Source of the DNA: Trifolium pratense
Lineage: Eukaryota > Streptophyta > Magnoliopsida > Fabales > Fabaceae
Assembly (NCBI RefSeq): GCF_020283565.1
Contig: NC_060060.1
Coordinates: 20,708,001-20,772,000 of the forward strand
Direction of reading: 5' to 3'
DNA length: 64,000 nt
Part shown: in pieces, positions 45,504 through 62,849 of the stretch
Position numbering within the stretch: position 1 is the first letter of the stretch
Layout: the number at the start of each line of letters is the position of its first letter
The notes under the pieces: generated by a model
The model's input: the letters and a program-made list of their open reading frames with translations, nothing else
Database searches by the model: none
What the model was told of the DNA's origin: nothing
Position numbers and translations under genes: made by a program

Positions 45504-47697
45504 GCGCACACACTTTATGTTATGCTCATCTTCTACATTCTTTTCTTCAGGTTGCATTGGCCTCAGATGGATAATAAGCGGCGACTTGTTCAAGGTCTTA
45601 CCCATGCTCAAGGTATTTTATTATTCATAATTATTATTAGGGTTCCCAATATTGGTGTTAGGATTTTTCCCCTAACTAAGTGTAATTTTCTTTGTTTTGG
45701 TCCTAGGGGATGTGCGACTTAGCAGTATATTCCATTGCTGTTCAGGTAACAGTGTTTCTTTTAAGATGTAATTAAACTGTGGAAACAACACTGTTTTAAA
45801 AGTTAAAACTAAGTGAAAATAAGCTGGTATGAATGAAAATGCTAGTGCCCCGGGAAAAATGTTATTTTCAATTTAAAAATTTCTTTTTTTTTTTGTTTCC
45901 TTAACCAGTGCCCCGGGGCACCGGTTAGCATGACCCTAAGTATTTATCAGGGGCACTCTAGCAAGACCCTTATAATTAAAGCTAAACACAGGAAACCAAA
46001 ACCGAAACCAAAACAAGTCTTATTATTTAGAGTTGACTTTTAATTTACAATGTCAAACACCATTTGCCATTTTCTTATTTCTTGTTTTTGTTAAGATAAT
46101 GATCTGATGTTAATTAATAAATATTCAGCTGGAGCAACCAAAACCTATAGAGAGGTGCCTTAGTTTATCTAAATATTCAAGAACTCCGTATCTCAAGGTG
46201 TTGTTCTATCTCTTACTTTGTTATCTATTTTTTTCTTCTAACGGTAACAAGTTTGGCTATATATATGGAGTTTAAGATCATATTTATCTATATATGCTAC
46301 AGTAGCCTACCTAATTTGTAGTTTGAAATTGAATACATACTGTATGCTAAATGATACCGTTTTCACCTACAGGGTCTTAAAGTCATTTTAGAAACCGACA
46401 CGGGCTGTAGACAGGTCAGTTTCAGATTCTATCATATCTTTAGACCTTTTTTAACTTCCAAATTAGGAGCATAATGCAATCTAGGGTTAATGAAATAGTC
46501 TGCATCCTGCAAAGGCCTATGGAGCTGGTTAGGAGGATAAAATAAATTGAATTAGTGATTCATTGTATAAACATGGGTAGTTAGGAACTTCTTTTTAACA
46601 CCATTGAACTCTTTTTCTATATTCTGCTTAGCTCTATCCATGGCATAATAAATGAACCACATGACTGGTTTCTCATCTGATCAACCATTCAAACTCAAAG
46701 CACTTTGATTAGCGGACATACACCCTTCAAACAAATTACAACACCCTTCCAAAAATCCTTGTCCAAAATCACTTCGTCATCCAATTTTCCATCCCTTGAC
46801 CTTGCAAACCTGCCGATCTTCCATTGACCATTAGTCACTTGTGACCATGCTAATCAAAGACCACTCGTTCTCATGAAAGCACCTTAAAGTTAAGTACGAT
46901 GTTGAAAAGCGAGTTAAGCTCAATCTCACCAAATCTTTTTCTTTTGTGAAGTGTTGCAGGAGAGAAATGAGAAAAGTCGTAGAACAAATATTGGGTAATT
47001 CTTCTACCTTTTAGATTTGTCTCTTGATAAATGGGTATCTTCTCAAAGTCTTCAACCATTAAGTCAACACTACGAGGCATCCAAGACAACCCCTTGCTTT
47101 TTCACTGGCAGCTTTGTAGTTTATCACATTGTCTGTCACAACTTGGACAACATTATCTTCTCCAACCTTTTCATTTTCAACCACCTCATCCATTATCTTG
47201 AAGATCCTGTCCCCCCCCCCCCCCCCCCCCCCCTTGATATAGCAGATGCATCAATAGACTTCAAAAAAATACGGTTCCCCTTGGTGACAGATTGGGTGGA
47301 TGTTGTTTACGCGACTGGTTTTGCAGGTGGAAGGGTGTAGTTGTTGGCTACAAGATCAATGTTGAGAGCAGTGATGCACTCGTTGTTTCCATTGTAGCTT
47401 AAACAAGAAGGTTGTCACATGCACATATTTGTATGCTTAGAACTACTTAGGAACCTAAATGCTAAGCACCATTTTAATGGCATAATCTATCCAGCATGAA
47501 TATTGCAAGATAAGACGAGGATTGACATTTAAATATGGAATATGATTATTGTTGCTAACATTACTACTGTTAATGCAAATAATAATTAATTTACTACCTC
47601 TCTGCCAAAAAGATCTCTATAATTGCTTGGTCAGGGAGAGAAGGGAATGCCATACTCAGTATCGACAAATTCCTCAACTGCAACGCTTCTACCATAA
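45179..47697 (+). CDS. Orphan family locus D: single-span membrane protein
   Basis: Not recognised. Inferred exons: 45179-45446, 45551-45594, 45707-45745, 46129-46197, 46373-46414, 47635-47697 (TAA), joining into 174 open codons. Exon 1 starts MAKNEISSFIARADADISRV, is Ala/Asp-rich, and ends in LTEEEIDRLAALVQPIIQK. The exon 1/2 junction lies inside a hydrophobic run (MGIVIAC joined to CIGLRWII). Exon 4 carries the family S-K-Y-S motif, and exon 5 begins GLKV as GFKD/GYKV do in locus A. An alternative last exon, 47907-47967, is also open in the same phase and has the same 61-bp length as its locus-A counterpart. A hAT relic occupies the intron after exon 5. Intron 1 holds (CT)n and (CA)n repeats. 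Exon lengths keep phase with locus A although they differ in size, which argues for real coding. Confidence 0.55.
45463..45508. repeat. (CT)n-(CA)n microsatellite in intron 1 of locus D
   Basis: CT dinucleotides at about 45463-45487, followed by CA dinucleotides to about 45503. Confidence 0.85.
45838..45932. mobile_element. Small CCCCGGG-ended MITE
   Basis: ATGCTAGTGCCCCGGG at the left and, inverted, ATGCTAACCGGTGCCCCGGG at the right enclose about 60 bp of AT-rich DNA in an intron of locus D. No clear TSD. The element at 60740-60888 may be a distant relative. Confidence 0.4.
46440..47410 (-). pseudogene. hAT-type transposase relic (DUF659-like)
   Basis: On the minus strand, pieces in several frames follow the order of plant hAT/DUF659 transposases: FLKSIDASAIS (about 47265-47235), KIMDEVVENEKVGEDN then VVQVVTDN (about 47205-47130), LSWMPRSVDLMVEDFEKIPI (about 47090-47035), and near 46530-46470 a HRPLQDADYFINPRLHY piece matching the usual late motif. 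Stops and shifts are frequent. It lies in the intron after exon 5 of locus D; homology to locus A breaks near 46438 and resumes near 47508. No TIRs or 8-bp TSD were identified. Confidence 0.65.
47211..47233. repeat. C23 homopolymer inside the hAT relic
   Basis: Twenty-three consecutive C. On the transposase strand it follows codons for DASAISR as a run of Gly codons. This is exceptional in such AT-rich DNA. Confidence 0.9.
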
Positions 47698-48029
47698 CAT
47701 GTTAGAGTTGGTTTTTAACTTTTAACTATAGTTAAAACCAATAACATCCTTATCTAAGACACGAACTTTAGTACAATTCTTGCATCTTGTTTATCCATTG
47801 GATCTACCAATTATACAAATTAACCTTCGCTTCATTTCATTCAACAAACTGGTGTACTGTGTAACCCTTTGAATTTTGTTTTGTCCATTGGATCTACCAA
47901 CTTCAGGAAGTAGAGCACCATCTAGAAGGCACATCTAGAGCTGTTGTTGCAAGCAGTACATCTACTGGTATGTGCACACCCCGTTTTTAATTGATCTTCT
48001 CTGTGGTGTTGAGGTGTAGATTTGGATCC

Positions 48030-49535
48030 CTTTAACGAAGAAAAATTGCAAAAGGAACATGTTTCAATTACTTGTTTTTCGACTCCAGAAATGATAGAAA
48101 ATGGCAATACAAACATGTACCTTTTTGCTGTTTATAACGTAAAGGTCCATGATTCAAAAAAAAAAACGTAAAGGTCCATTGTATGCGTTATTTTAATGCT
48201 TTGTTGTACTTGTGTTACGAGCCTTATACTGTGCCATGTTTCTAACTGGCGTTGGTTATCAATCTTGAACAAAATAACTAAACTGACGATGATGTTGTCG
48301 TCTATGTTGTTGTTCTCTTAATGTCGCTGTTTTTGTTTGGTTCAGCCTTCAATATGCAATATGTTTGATGCTATGTATCTTTTTTGTGCTTCTTGTTGTT
48401 GCTATGTTGTAATTAATTATCTTTGTTGTGTTGTGTGAAGGAGAGTGAGAGTGTATACTGTATAACAGAAATGAATGAATGAAAAAAATAGGTTCAAAAC
48501 TCGTATGTATTTATATGGGGAGGTGAAGTGAAAATATCATATGTTGAGAAAATATGGGAAACAGCAACAAGACTAGAACTAAGAAGAAAAAGTTGGACAG
48601 TTGGAATTAAATATCATTTTGAAATGGAAGTTGGTTCATTTCTTAGCTTATTGTATTCACCGAAACAAAGTAAGTAACAGATAGCGCTACCATTGTTAGA
48701 TTAGATCTGTATACCTACTACCTAGGAACAAAACTGAAAAATCAAAATTATATGGGGTCAAGAAAGCAACACATGAAGTCTTATATATGGACACAAATAC
48801 AAATGAATAGTGTTTTGGCACACACACATAAATATTCATATTATTTATTTATTTATTTTCACAACACTACTAATTAAATTCTTTTACTTTTATTTTTATT
48901 TTTATTTTATCTACGTGTGTTTGTCTAAAGACTATTCATTTGTATTTGGGCCTATATTAGACTTCCTCCACATAAATGACTGCCAACTTATCTTTTCACA
49001 TTCTATAAAAAAAGTAGAAAGTAAAAACGAATTGATAACAGAAAGCAAGCGAGGAAGGAATAGAGGAAAAAGAACGGTAGCTAAAAATATACCCAACAAC
49101 ATTAAACTATAGAAAAAAGTATTTGGAGAAATCTTGGAACTGAAGAGGAAAATAGAGAACACTGCTAAACCTTCAGCAGTTGCACCTTCAATGAAGATGA
49201 GCGGTGGTTCACAGTAATTTGGGGTTCGAGATTTTGATTTGGGGTTTAGGTCATTAGAGAATCATGAGATTTAGGGCTCGTGAACGAAGTGTGGTATGGT
49301 TCGGTTCTGTCAGTTTGGGTTCAGTAAATTGCAGCTTGGTTCAGTTATTGAACTGTTTGAGATAGACAGGTTTGGTTCATAAATAATGGTTCGGTTTATT
49401 TAAAGGCGGTTTCGTTTGGTTCGGTTCAGTTTGGAATCTTTTTGAACAACCCTAGTTAATATTGTGCTTTGTCAATTTTCTGAAATAGCCTTGAAGAATT
49501 TAGATGACATTTACATCCTATAGATGGAGTGTAGA

Positions 49536-49614
<79 letters not shown>

Positions 49615-50364
49615 TTTCCCTATATAATGTAAGAAATCGTAACACTCACCTAATTTGTTTTTTCTCCTGTCAACTCAAACGCAAACATGTTGTGCTGTTG
49701 AATCAGTTCAAGGCAAACCGTTTTATATCCTAAGTAATTATTTTTATATCTTCTTGATCATTGCTTGTTGAATTAAGATTTGACAACTAAAATAGCCAAC
49801 CATAATTGGAAGGTAATAGAAATACAGTGGCTGCTTAATATACCATCTCTTTGAAAAGTTAAGTACAAACTATCTTTGATATTCCTCGTGATATACTCCA
49901 TTAAAGATGGCACACTTGCTCTATTTGTACATATAGTTGTATATCTATAATGTTGTCTCCAATAACTTCTCTTCCAAAATATTTTATTTATGCTAAAATG
50001 AAATATGTCTATTGTAGTTGATGATCGACCCCAAGCGATGTGAATGGGGAGGGGAGTCTTTCTCCTTGCTGACGAATAGTACATGTAAGTTATGTCTACA
50101 AGTTCCACATTAACAAGCTCTACTTGTTGCTCGTTTACTTATATTTCATCTTCTTTCCCATTAGCTTTATAATTTCTACTATTGCTATTTTTTTTTAGGG
50201 TGAGATACATGCTTCCCTCGGTCTTCACGTTCTGTCTGTCGATGAAGCATATATAAAGTGCAAAAGGGAAAAATACATTACAAAAGGTTTCATTTGTGTT
50301 GACAACTAAATAACCAATCATGTATAGTTTTTTTTTTTTTTGACAATAAACCAATCATGTATAG
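48030..50364. other. Intergenic region without a firm gene
   Basis: Mostly AT-rich. GGTTCGGTT-type repeats lie at about 49288-49450, similar in style to the AACCGA MITE. A (CT)n block (49540-49576) is followed by (TA)n (to about 49604). A 111-codon minus-strand frame at 49773-50108 matches nothing I recognise. Confidence 0.4.
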
Positions 50365-50373
50365 TTGTTTATA

Positions 50374-51432
50374 GACAAAATTACACTTGAGGTCCTTTAT
50401 CTTATTTATTTGTAAACAGATTAGTCCTTTATCTTTTTTTTGTTACATACAAGTCCTTTATCTTTATAAATTGTCACAAATTGGTCTTTTTTTTTCATTT
50501 TTTATTGAAATATGATGAAGTGGCAAGCCACATAGGATGATCTGACTTTTATCTGGCTTTTATTTGGTCTTTTCAAAAAAAAAAAGAAAATGTTCAAAAC
50601 CAAAAAATCATGAACATTCATCATGTTCATCATCTTCTTAATTATCTAACAACAAAATACATCCAAATACACCTCAAAATTCCATAATAAAAAAAAAAAA
50701 AATGAGGATGAATACTCATATTTATCATCTCTGTTACTAATATTAAAAAAAAAAAAAAAAAATTCTCAAGTACTATATAAACCCACAGATTATAGATTAT
50801 AGTCTAATAATCTCTGTTACCGTTACTTTCTCTTTCACCTTCTTCATTTTCGTCTTTTGTTTCCGCCATTTTTCTCTCTTCACTTTCATTCTTCAGCTAT
50901 AAATCGAATTGCTGATTCTGCCACAAATCAGGATCGCCAGAACAAAGAAGAGCTTCCAAATTCAAATTCAAATGGTTTGGAATTTGAGGAGAAGAAGAAC
51001 AATGAAAAAGCAGTGACAGTATCATCTCATATTTTTTATTTGGTAAATTTATTTAGGGTTTGTGAGAATTGGGGATTTGAATTTTAGAGTTTGGAAAAAG
51101 ATTGAAGTAAACAAAAGTTTATGGAATTATGAGGTGTATTTGGATGTATTTTGTTGTTGGGTAATTAAGAATATGATGAAGGAGATGATGAACATGATGA
51201 ATGTTCATGATTTTTTGGTTTTTAACATTTTCAATAAAAAAATTATAAAATAAAAATCAGATTATCCTATATGGCTTGTCACTTCATCAAATTTTCAATA
51301 AAAAATGTAAAAAAGGACTAATTTGTGACCATTTATAAAGAGAAAGGATTTGTATGTGACAAAATAAAATAAAATTAAAGGACCAATCTATTACAAATAA
51401 ATAAGATAAATTACCTCGGATATAATTTTGTC
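50374..51432. mobile_element. Pack-MULE-like foldback element with 9-bp TSD
   Basis: A 1,059-bp element with inverted ends GACAAAATTA..GAGGT of roughly 320-350 bp each (about 50374-50700 and 51110-51432). It is flanked by a perfect 9-bp duplication TTGTTTATA at 50365-50373 and 51433-51441, the Mutator signature. The TIRs carry repeated GGTCCTTTATCTT / AAGTCCTTTATCTTT words. The ~400-bp centre is not repeat-like: TATATAAACCC at about 50773, a pyrimidine-rich leader, an open stretch (NRIADSATNQDRQNKEELPN), and a GTAAAT donor near 51042 followed by intron-like DNA. This suggests a captured 5' end of a host gene. Confidence 0.75.
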
Positions 51433-51953
51433 TTGTTTATATCATTGTTGTAATTCTATTCACCCCACTCAATCTTATTAATAAACAACACACACTCAAT
51501 CTTGTCAATGACATGTAAATTAATTTTACACATTATCCTCCGTCTAATATCACATCATTATATAAATAACACATACTCAATCTTATTAATAAGATGTCTT
51601 TGAGATTTGGAACAATTTGTAGTAGAGTTGCAAAAGTCAAACAACGTCTATCTTAATTTAAAGCCCCAAAATTTGGGCAAGTGCTACATACATAGGCACA
51701 ATCCCAAATTTACATTTAATTCTTTTCTGTTTTAGTGGTTTTTTCTATGTGTGTCTGCCCAAATATTTTTATGAGTGATCGAGGGGTATTTACCAGATGA
51801 ATACTATTTTTTGTGTTTTTCTAATTATTTTACCCCGTGAGGTTAAAACTTGTTGAGTTTTGCTCGAGATTCTACCTTAATATTTAGTTTTGGCAAACTA
51901 TCTTAGGATAGCTTTATTACCCACGAGACGATCAATATATCTACTTATCCTAA

Positions 51954-52207
51954 ATGAGAATTACTTTTGTCACTTTACTGTTTTCCTCACGCGCCTTACA
52001 AAATTACCAAAATACCCTTGTCTGCTACTTAAGTAGCGGACACCCTCCAAAAACAACCTACCTTTATAGTGTCCACTACTTAAGTAGAGGACACCATTTA
52101 AAAAAAAAATTATTTTTATAACGTCCGCTACTTAAACAGCGGAAGGGTAAAATAAGAAAGACGCAGGACACGCGAGTAACCGATAGAACGGCAAAAGTAA
52201 TTTTCAT
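51954..52207. mobile_element. Foldback MITE with CTACTTAAGTAG core
   Basis: About 254 bp. The left arm starts ATGAGAATTACTTTTGTC and the inverted right arm ATGAAAATTACTTTTGCC. Both continue into CACGCGCC / CTCGCGTGTCC-like and ACCCTT..CTGCT words. CTACTTAAGTAG occurs at 52025-52036 and 52076-52087, and a degenerate copy near 52128. TSD not resolved. Related to 35089-35450. Confidence 0.6.
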
Positions 52208-52993
52208 CCTATATTTGGGGCTATCAACCCATAGTTCAAGACTCCAACCCATTGAAGTAGTGACTTTATAACTCAAAATAATGCTTATGATTAATTTTTT
52301 ATAAAAAGAAAGGTTTTATGCTAACACAGTTTCAAGTTTCAACATAAAGCTTTTTCATTTAGAACACAATTGACTGTAAGTTTGAGAACCGGGGTTGGTC
52401 AAGTTAAAGCAACTCACCCCATAAGAAATGGAAATATTGGGATCAAATGTTCGTGGAGCTACCCACATCAGGTGCTTGAGAATCAAAAGGATATGATTTG
52501 TTGGTAGCTTTTCTTTAGGCCTCGTGTTTCTTTTTTCCCTTCTTGAATTTTCTTTTTTGCCCTTCAATAAAAACTTCGATTTCTGTTTATCGATTTGTTT
52601 TTGCCTTGAAAATAAAACTTCAGTTTCTGTTTCCCGAATTTTTCTTGAATTTGAACTAGAAAAACTTCACTTTCTGCGTTCCGAATTTTTTCAAGGGCAA
52701 AATTGGAAATCCAATGGGAGAAAAAGAAACACGGGGAGCCTAAGAGAAGCTATCTGATTTGTTTAATCGATTGAATCTAGGATTAGTCTTATGGTCAATT
52801 CAACTGGTCAAAGTCATGGGATATAAGCATATGTAATATGTTGAACTAACTTAAGTTGCACGTTTTTCTTTATGCCCCATTTCTTTTCTCATGCGCCCTA
52901 CTAATTGATCAAAATATCCCACTTACATATTAGGGTTTGAACAACTTAGTAACATTTTGTTTTAGGTCTACTTAAAATTTTAAATTTGTTTTT
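52208..52993. other. Intergenic, nothing firm
   Basis: Contains three TTTCTGTTT..CGAATTTTT-like phrases (52577-52690) suggesting a short diverged tandem repeat, and at 52860-52920 a CATGCGCCCTACTAATTGAT phrase related to the foldback MITE arms. Confidence 0.35.
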
Positions 52994-53195
52994 TTAATCA
53001 TTGTTTGGAGCACCGTTTAACATGACAAAGTGTATAATCCTTAATCACTATATTCGTTCTTTGAATTTCACTACATGTTTTTGATGTTTCTCATTTGGCG
53101 TTTGAAGATAGAGTGCTTCATTGCTAGAAGAGGTAAGCATTGGATACAAACTATAACATTTTCAGCTTCTTTGTTCAAATACATAAAGTGTAGTT
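52994..53195 (+). repeat. Left copy of a ~200-bp direct repeat flanking the tandem array
   Basis: Matches 60860-61054 with the same order of words (AACATGACAAAGTGTATAAT, GTTTTTGATGTTTCTCATTT, GCTAGAAGAGGTAAGCATTG). The left copy runs straight into the array. Confidence 0.8.
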
Positions 53196-53196
53196 T

Positions 53197-59960
<6,764 letters not shown>

Positions 59961-60739
59961 CTTACAACCCATCACCATCCTAACAATCCTACGTAGAAAC
60001 TCGACCTTGGCCACATTGGTCGTAATTGAGCATTCAAATCAAGATATTTAGCTTTCATGTGATGCAATAAACTTGTCAATAAAATATTACCAAATTGCTT
60101 AGCAGTTAATGAATATTAATCTACCGAGATAAAAACATTATGACACTGAGAGGAAGAGATATCTTCAGCATTATTCTAAATTTTATTCTAAAGAGAAAAA
60201 TAGAAAGAAAAAAAAAAAAGAAGCACCCAATGAAATGTCTTCAGCAGATAACACACATATATATATTCAGTATGTATAATTCATTTTTTAGAGCAATTAA
60301 CAAATTAGAACATGAATACATAAACAATAAGTATGAAGTGCTATTAAACAACATAAGTTGTGCATACCTTGTCTCGATTTGCCACAAAAATGTGAGACAA
60401 AAGATGTCTACAGTCTTGTGTTATGTTATGTGAACATAATCTGAAATCTTATATTGAACAGCCATAATTCACCGTAAAAAATACAAGTCAGAAGAATTTT
60501 TGGTCAACACGAGTCTACAGTCTTGTGTTATGTTTACAAACTGTTTGATATAAAAAATTGCTTATAAATTGTTTGATATTTTGATTAAACCACTTTTATT
60601 AACTTGTTTTTATATATGCTTTTAGATAGTACTAGTATTGCAATTTAGACCAATTTTATTTTGTGTACATTGAAATTGAATCAATTAAATGACTAGTTAT
60701 TAGAGGTTTCTTCAAGCAGTATAATTTTTAAGGAAAATT

Positions 60740-60888
60740 TCAAACAATGCTCCATGACAATGGTTAAGGAAATAAAAATGATAATATAATCTTGAAAATA
60801 GTATATTCAATATCTTAAAATTTTAAAAAAAGAATATTTTTTACTTAATTTTTTTTTCTTTAATCATTGTCCCGGAGCACTATTTAAC
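60740..60888. mobile_element. Short MITE-like element
   Basis: Inverted ends read ATGCTCCATGACAATGGTTA (left) and GTGCTCCGGGACAATGATTA (right, inverted), with an AT-rich middle of about 90 bp. Its right end forms the start of the right-hand flanking direct repeat. No TSD was fixed. Confidence 0.5.
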
Positions 60889-61054
60889 ATGACAAAGTGT
60901 ATAATCACTACATTCGTTCTTTGAATTTAACTATATGTTTTTGATGTTTCTCATTTGGTGTTTGAAGTTTGAGTGCTGCATTGCTAGAAGAGGTAAGCAT
61001 TGGATACAAACTATAACTTTTTCAGCTTCTTTGTTTAAGTAAAGAAATTGTAGT
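60860..61054 (+). repeat. Right copy of the flanking direct repeat
   Basis: Counterpart of 52994-53195, separated from the end of the array by about 900 bp. Confidence 0.8.
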
Positions 61055-62150
61055 TATTATGAAAATTATTCTAAAAATCACCATGAAAGTGGATCAAAAC
61101 CTCCGCGACATCAACTTTTAAAGGTTACAACTTACAATGTGTTGGGCCGTGGGGGGGAAACTTATCTGGATTGGATCAACACATTAAACAACTCACACTT
61201 ATTATTGGACCACGAGGGAAAAGTCTCATTGAGTTGGATCGACATATTAAATATTGAGTAACTACACAAGTGACTTTGACACCACACTTTCACATAAAAT
61301 CTGAAGGTATTAAGTTTATGAATTATCTCCCTTGAAAAGGGTTCAACATTAACTATTTCAATTAATGTGGAACTTAACGATGGTGTGCACTCCACTGTAT
61401 ATCTTCAATGTGCTATGATTAAGGGACATGAGGGTAAATTTTATGAGTATGTTGTGAAATTTTGTTACGGAATTGATCATGTTGCTTATATGCTTATATT
61501 TTGTTTTGCAACATTACATACATCATTCACTACTAAGTTTGCATCTATTGGGCTGAATCATAAATTTTGGAATCAAGTATCAACAATGATCCTGAGAGTT
61601 TATTTAAAAGCTTTTGGAACAAATTGCCTATAAATTGTAACAACAAATATTGAATTAGATGGATGATAATCAAATATAGGAGTTGGACATACATCATAAT
61701 TAGAACATAAAACAAGTCCGGTGCTCGACATCGACATGATATCAAAATATGTGGCTACATTCAATCACTCTCTTTTTCTTAAATTATTACTGATGTCTAT
61801 GTATTAGTGTCGCATCGGTTTTGTGTCAGTATTCCATAACATCATTATTGGTTTCTTATGCTTCTCTTATTTAGAGAGTTCTTGGTCTCTGACATATGAT
61901 GGGTCCATGCTGTTCAGTATATTTGAACGAGTTATGTGGCCACAAACTCATCTCATCTTCATGGTAACATAAATTCAAATGCTGTATTTCTATAATGCCA
62001 CCTACAACTATTGTGAAAATATATTTATAAATCGGGCAATATTCACGTTACAAGCCGGTTTTATATGATTGAGTTAGACTCAATCCAAATTCTAAAATAC
62101 CAAATATTAATATTTTTATTAAGTTACAAGCAAGATTGATGAAGCTCCAT
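61055..62150. other. Intergenic, nothing recognised
   Basis: AT-rich, with one 88-codon plus-strand frame at 61367-61633 that has no recognisable motif. No repeats with clear ends. Confidence 0.4.
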
Positions 62151-62530
62151 CTCAGGAAATGATCAGACAACAAACATCTTCACAAAGGTACTGCATCCTG
62201 TCAACTTTCATAGATTCATTGTCAAGCTAGGCCTTTTGGACATCTTTAGGCCTTAGCTTGAGAGGGTATGTTGAAGTATCAACTTATGATCCTTTGTGTT
62301 TTTAACCTTGCATAGAACTAACTATAGTTACTTGTAACACAAGTTAGTGATAATATGAATAACTAACTAGCTGATCTAAGTTGGTTAGTAGTTATGGAGT
62401 TAGTTTTATGTTAGTTAATTACTTGGTGTAGATTCAATTGATATATAAGCTTGTACATTGATAAACTAGCAAGGCCATGAGCTACTTTGTTACATTGCCT
62501 GCTAATACTACTAATAGAAACATTCACCAA
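62150..62530 (+). pseudogene. copia 3' remnant: pol tail, purine tract and LTR
   Basis: 62165-62258 reads as the last residues of a copia RNase H tail (IFTKVLHPVNFHRFI, KLGLLDIFRP). GCTTGAGAGGG (62256-62266) is the purine tract, and an LTR begins TGTTGAAGTATCAAC at 62269. The LTR probably ends near 62530, but its far end and any TSD are unclear. Everything 5' of the tail is missing. Confidence 0.65.
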
Positions 62531-62849
62531 CTTAGAAAATATAATCTCAGGGGTCTTGTGACCTGAGAAACAATATTGCCACCAATTCAAACATAGTGAT
62601 TGGAATTCCCATGTTTATGGCTTTAGTGGAGCTTGTCTGAGACTCGTTCTCTAGAGGCGGCTAGCGCGGCTGCAAATCACTTTGTAGTTGACTCCTTATG
62701 AATCATGATCGCTAGATGAGTGGGGGAGAAAAATTTAATATTATACATAGTGGCATAGATATCTCAATCAGAATGTAATCAAGAAATATATATGTTGCTC
62801 ATTAGATTATTAAGTTTTACATAAAATTGGGTTTAAACAAGAAAAACAA

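Noticed and set aside
47017..47340. 107-codon plus-strand frame with a proline run
   Set aside because: It is the antisense of the hAT relic, and the prolines come from the C homopolymer.
49773..50108. 111-codon minus-strand frame
   Set aside because: No motif, no initiation or splice context; could be an old exon but not supportable.
61367..61633. 88-codon plus-strand frame
   Set aside because: No recognisable motif and no supporting exon structure.
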